Origin: Candidatus Omnitrophota bacterium
GTDB lineage: Bacteria; Omnitrophota; Gorgyraeia; Gygaellales; Profunditerraquicolaceae
Assembly (NCBI GenBank): GCA_023247875.1
Contig: JAHFFQ010000073.1
Coordinates: 1 to 7,022, forward strand
Length of the DNA: 7,022 nt
Reading direction: 5' to 3'
Both the position numbers and the translations under genes were made by a program. The notes below the pieces were generated by a model. It was not told where the DNA came from, ran no database searches, and worked only from the letters and a program-made list of their open reading frames with translations. This document shows, piece by piece, positions 6,357 to 7,022 of this stretch (position 1 is the stretch's first letter; each line of letters opens with the position of its first letter).

Positions 6357-6384
6357 TTGACAAAGAAAAGATTTGTGTTAAAAT
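6357..6384 (+). promoter_or_regulatory. Sigma-70-type promoter of the hrcA operon
   Basis: A perfect -35 box TTGACA (6357-6362) is followed by a 16-bp spacer and a -10 box TAAAAT (6379-6384, 5 of 6 to consensus), with an extended -10 TG at 6376-6377. Transcription would begin near 6390, leaving a leader of about 40 nt before hrcA. The adjacent CIRCE supports a heat-inducible housekeeping-sigma promoter. Confidence 0.8.
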
Positions 6385-6428
6385 TACCTTTCAGCATTTA
6401 AAAACCCAGGTATACATAGCGAGAGTAA

Positions 6429-7022
6429 ATGATGCGTAATATCGATTACAGTTCCCGCAGGAGGTCAGTTCTGAGTGCGGCGATCAACCGTCATATCAAG
6501 AACGCGCTTCCCGTGGCCAGTGATGATATTGCCAGGGAGTTTGATCTTTGCTCGGCGACCATCAGGAATATATTCTCCGAACTTGAGGAATCAGGTTACC
6601 TTAAGCATCCTTATACCTCAGGCGGCAGGATCCCCACAGGCAAAGGTTACCGTTATTATGTTGATTTTCTTGTCCAGCAGATGGAGCTCATAGACGAGGA
6701 TAAGCAGCGCATCGTAAAGGATTGCAAAAAAAAGATTCGCAGGCTTGAGGATGCCCTTGAGAATACTTCTGAGGTCATCTCCGAGATCACGCATTACGCG
6801 GGGATCGTTTCTTTCCTGGAATGGCAGGATAAGATATTTTACAGAGGTATCAGCCGCATACTGGACCAGCCGGAATTCAGGGATGTTGATAAGATACGTA
6901 TGCTGGTCAGGCTGATGGAGGATAAGGCAAGGCTGCTGGATATCGTCAACCGGGATTTTACCGGAAAGGTCAGGGTTTATATCGGCAGCGAACTTGGTTT
7001 TCCGGAGATGGAAAACTGCTCG
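6429..7022 (+). CDS. hrcA: Heat-inducible transcription repressor HrcA (5' part, short form)
   Basis: HrcA represses chaperone operons by binding CIRCE and is released on heat shock, when GroEL is titrated. The frame runs from ATG 6429 (or the adjacent ATG 6432) off the right edge: 198 codons. The winged-helix domain is clear: 'RRRSVLSAAINRHIKNALPV' (10-29), the recognition region 'CSATIRNIFSELEESGYL' (41-58) and the wing/linker 'TSGGRIPTGKGYRYYVDFL' (63-81). A helical stretch (86-118) leads to 'SEITHYAGIV' (118-127). Only about ten residues later comes 'FYRGISRILDQPEF' (137-150), then 'LLDIVNRDFTGKVRVYIGSE' (169-188), which normally belong to the end of the protein. The central GAF-like strands and inserted dimerisation domain, well over 100 residues in typical 340-residue HrcA, therefore seem absent. 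A weak GAGAG (6421-6425) precedes the start. grpE-dnaK would be expected beyond the window. Confidence 0.93.
   Translation, partial: MMRNIDYSSRRRSVLSAAINRHIKNALPVASDDIAREFDLCSATIRNIFSELEESGYLKHPYTSGGRIPTGKGYRYYVDFLVQQMELIDEDKQRIVKDCKKKIRRLEDALENTSEVISEITHYAGIVSFLEWQDKIFYRGISRILDQPEFRDVDKIRMLVRLMEDKARLLDIVNRDFTGKVRVYIGSELGFPEMENCS

Noticed and set aside
6475..6693. 72-codon + strand frame
   Set aside because: It lies inside hrcA in another frame. The HrcA frame carries the canonical winged-helix motifs, and this one has none.
1..7022. CRISPR arrays, tRNA/rRNA genes, insertion sequences, phage genes
   Set aside because: No regularly spaced repeats, no transposase or integrase-like translations, no terminal inverted repeats and no structural RNA signatures were seen. 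Almost the whole window is occupied by genes.

Overview
The window is a bacterial chromosome segment with every recognisable gene on the + strand, densely packed with short overlaps and gaps. No phage, transposon, CRISPR, tRNA or rRNA signal was seen. The right two thirds carry core bacterial genes (miaB, a TPR-SPOR envelope protein, miaA, hflX, hrcA). Gene order, the HrcA/CIRCE heat-shock circuit, a SPOR-domain protein (implying a peptidoglycan-containing, probably Gram-negative-type envelope) and the mixed base composition suggest an uncultured candidate-phylum bacterium. Omnitrophota-like is my guess; this is inference from style, not a taxonomic result.

Region 1 (about 1-2142) is a run of four tightly packed genes for exported or membrane proteins. 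They are a small anchored protein resembling Coa1/Tim21-like domains, a 383-residue N-terminally anchored protein that looks like a helical (alpha/alpha)-barrel, and two small two-helix membrane proteins, the second with a cysteine-rich (CxxC) external loop. I cannot assign a function to any of them. Their spacing (3-nt gap, overlap, ATGA overlap) says they are co-translated and probably work together at the cytoplasmic membrane. A 9-bp hairpin sits over the last stop codon.

Region 2 (2207-6324) is a second compact operon: miaB, a TPR-SPOR protein, miaA and hflX. MiaA and MiaB catalyse consecutive steps of the ms2i6A37 tRNA modification, so the pathway is encoded together with an envelope protein between the two enzymes. 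MiaB ends where its C-terminal TRAM domain would normally begin. The correct miaA start is most likely a GTG at 4144 behind a strong GGAGG, not the upstream ATG at 4054. hflX begins on the base after the miaA stop.

Region 3 (6325-7022) is the start of a heat-shock operon: a CIRCE operator immediately after the hflX stop, a good sigma-70-type promoter, and a 5' portion of hrcA running off the window. This HrcA has the canonical winged-helix DNA-binding region but appears to lack most of the central GAF-like/insertion region, going almost directly from the 'SEIT.YAGIV' segment to the C-terminal 'GISRILDQPEF' segment. That shortened repressor, the TRAM-less MiaB and the uncharacterised four-gene membrane cassette are the main points of interest.
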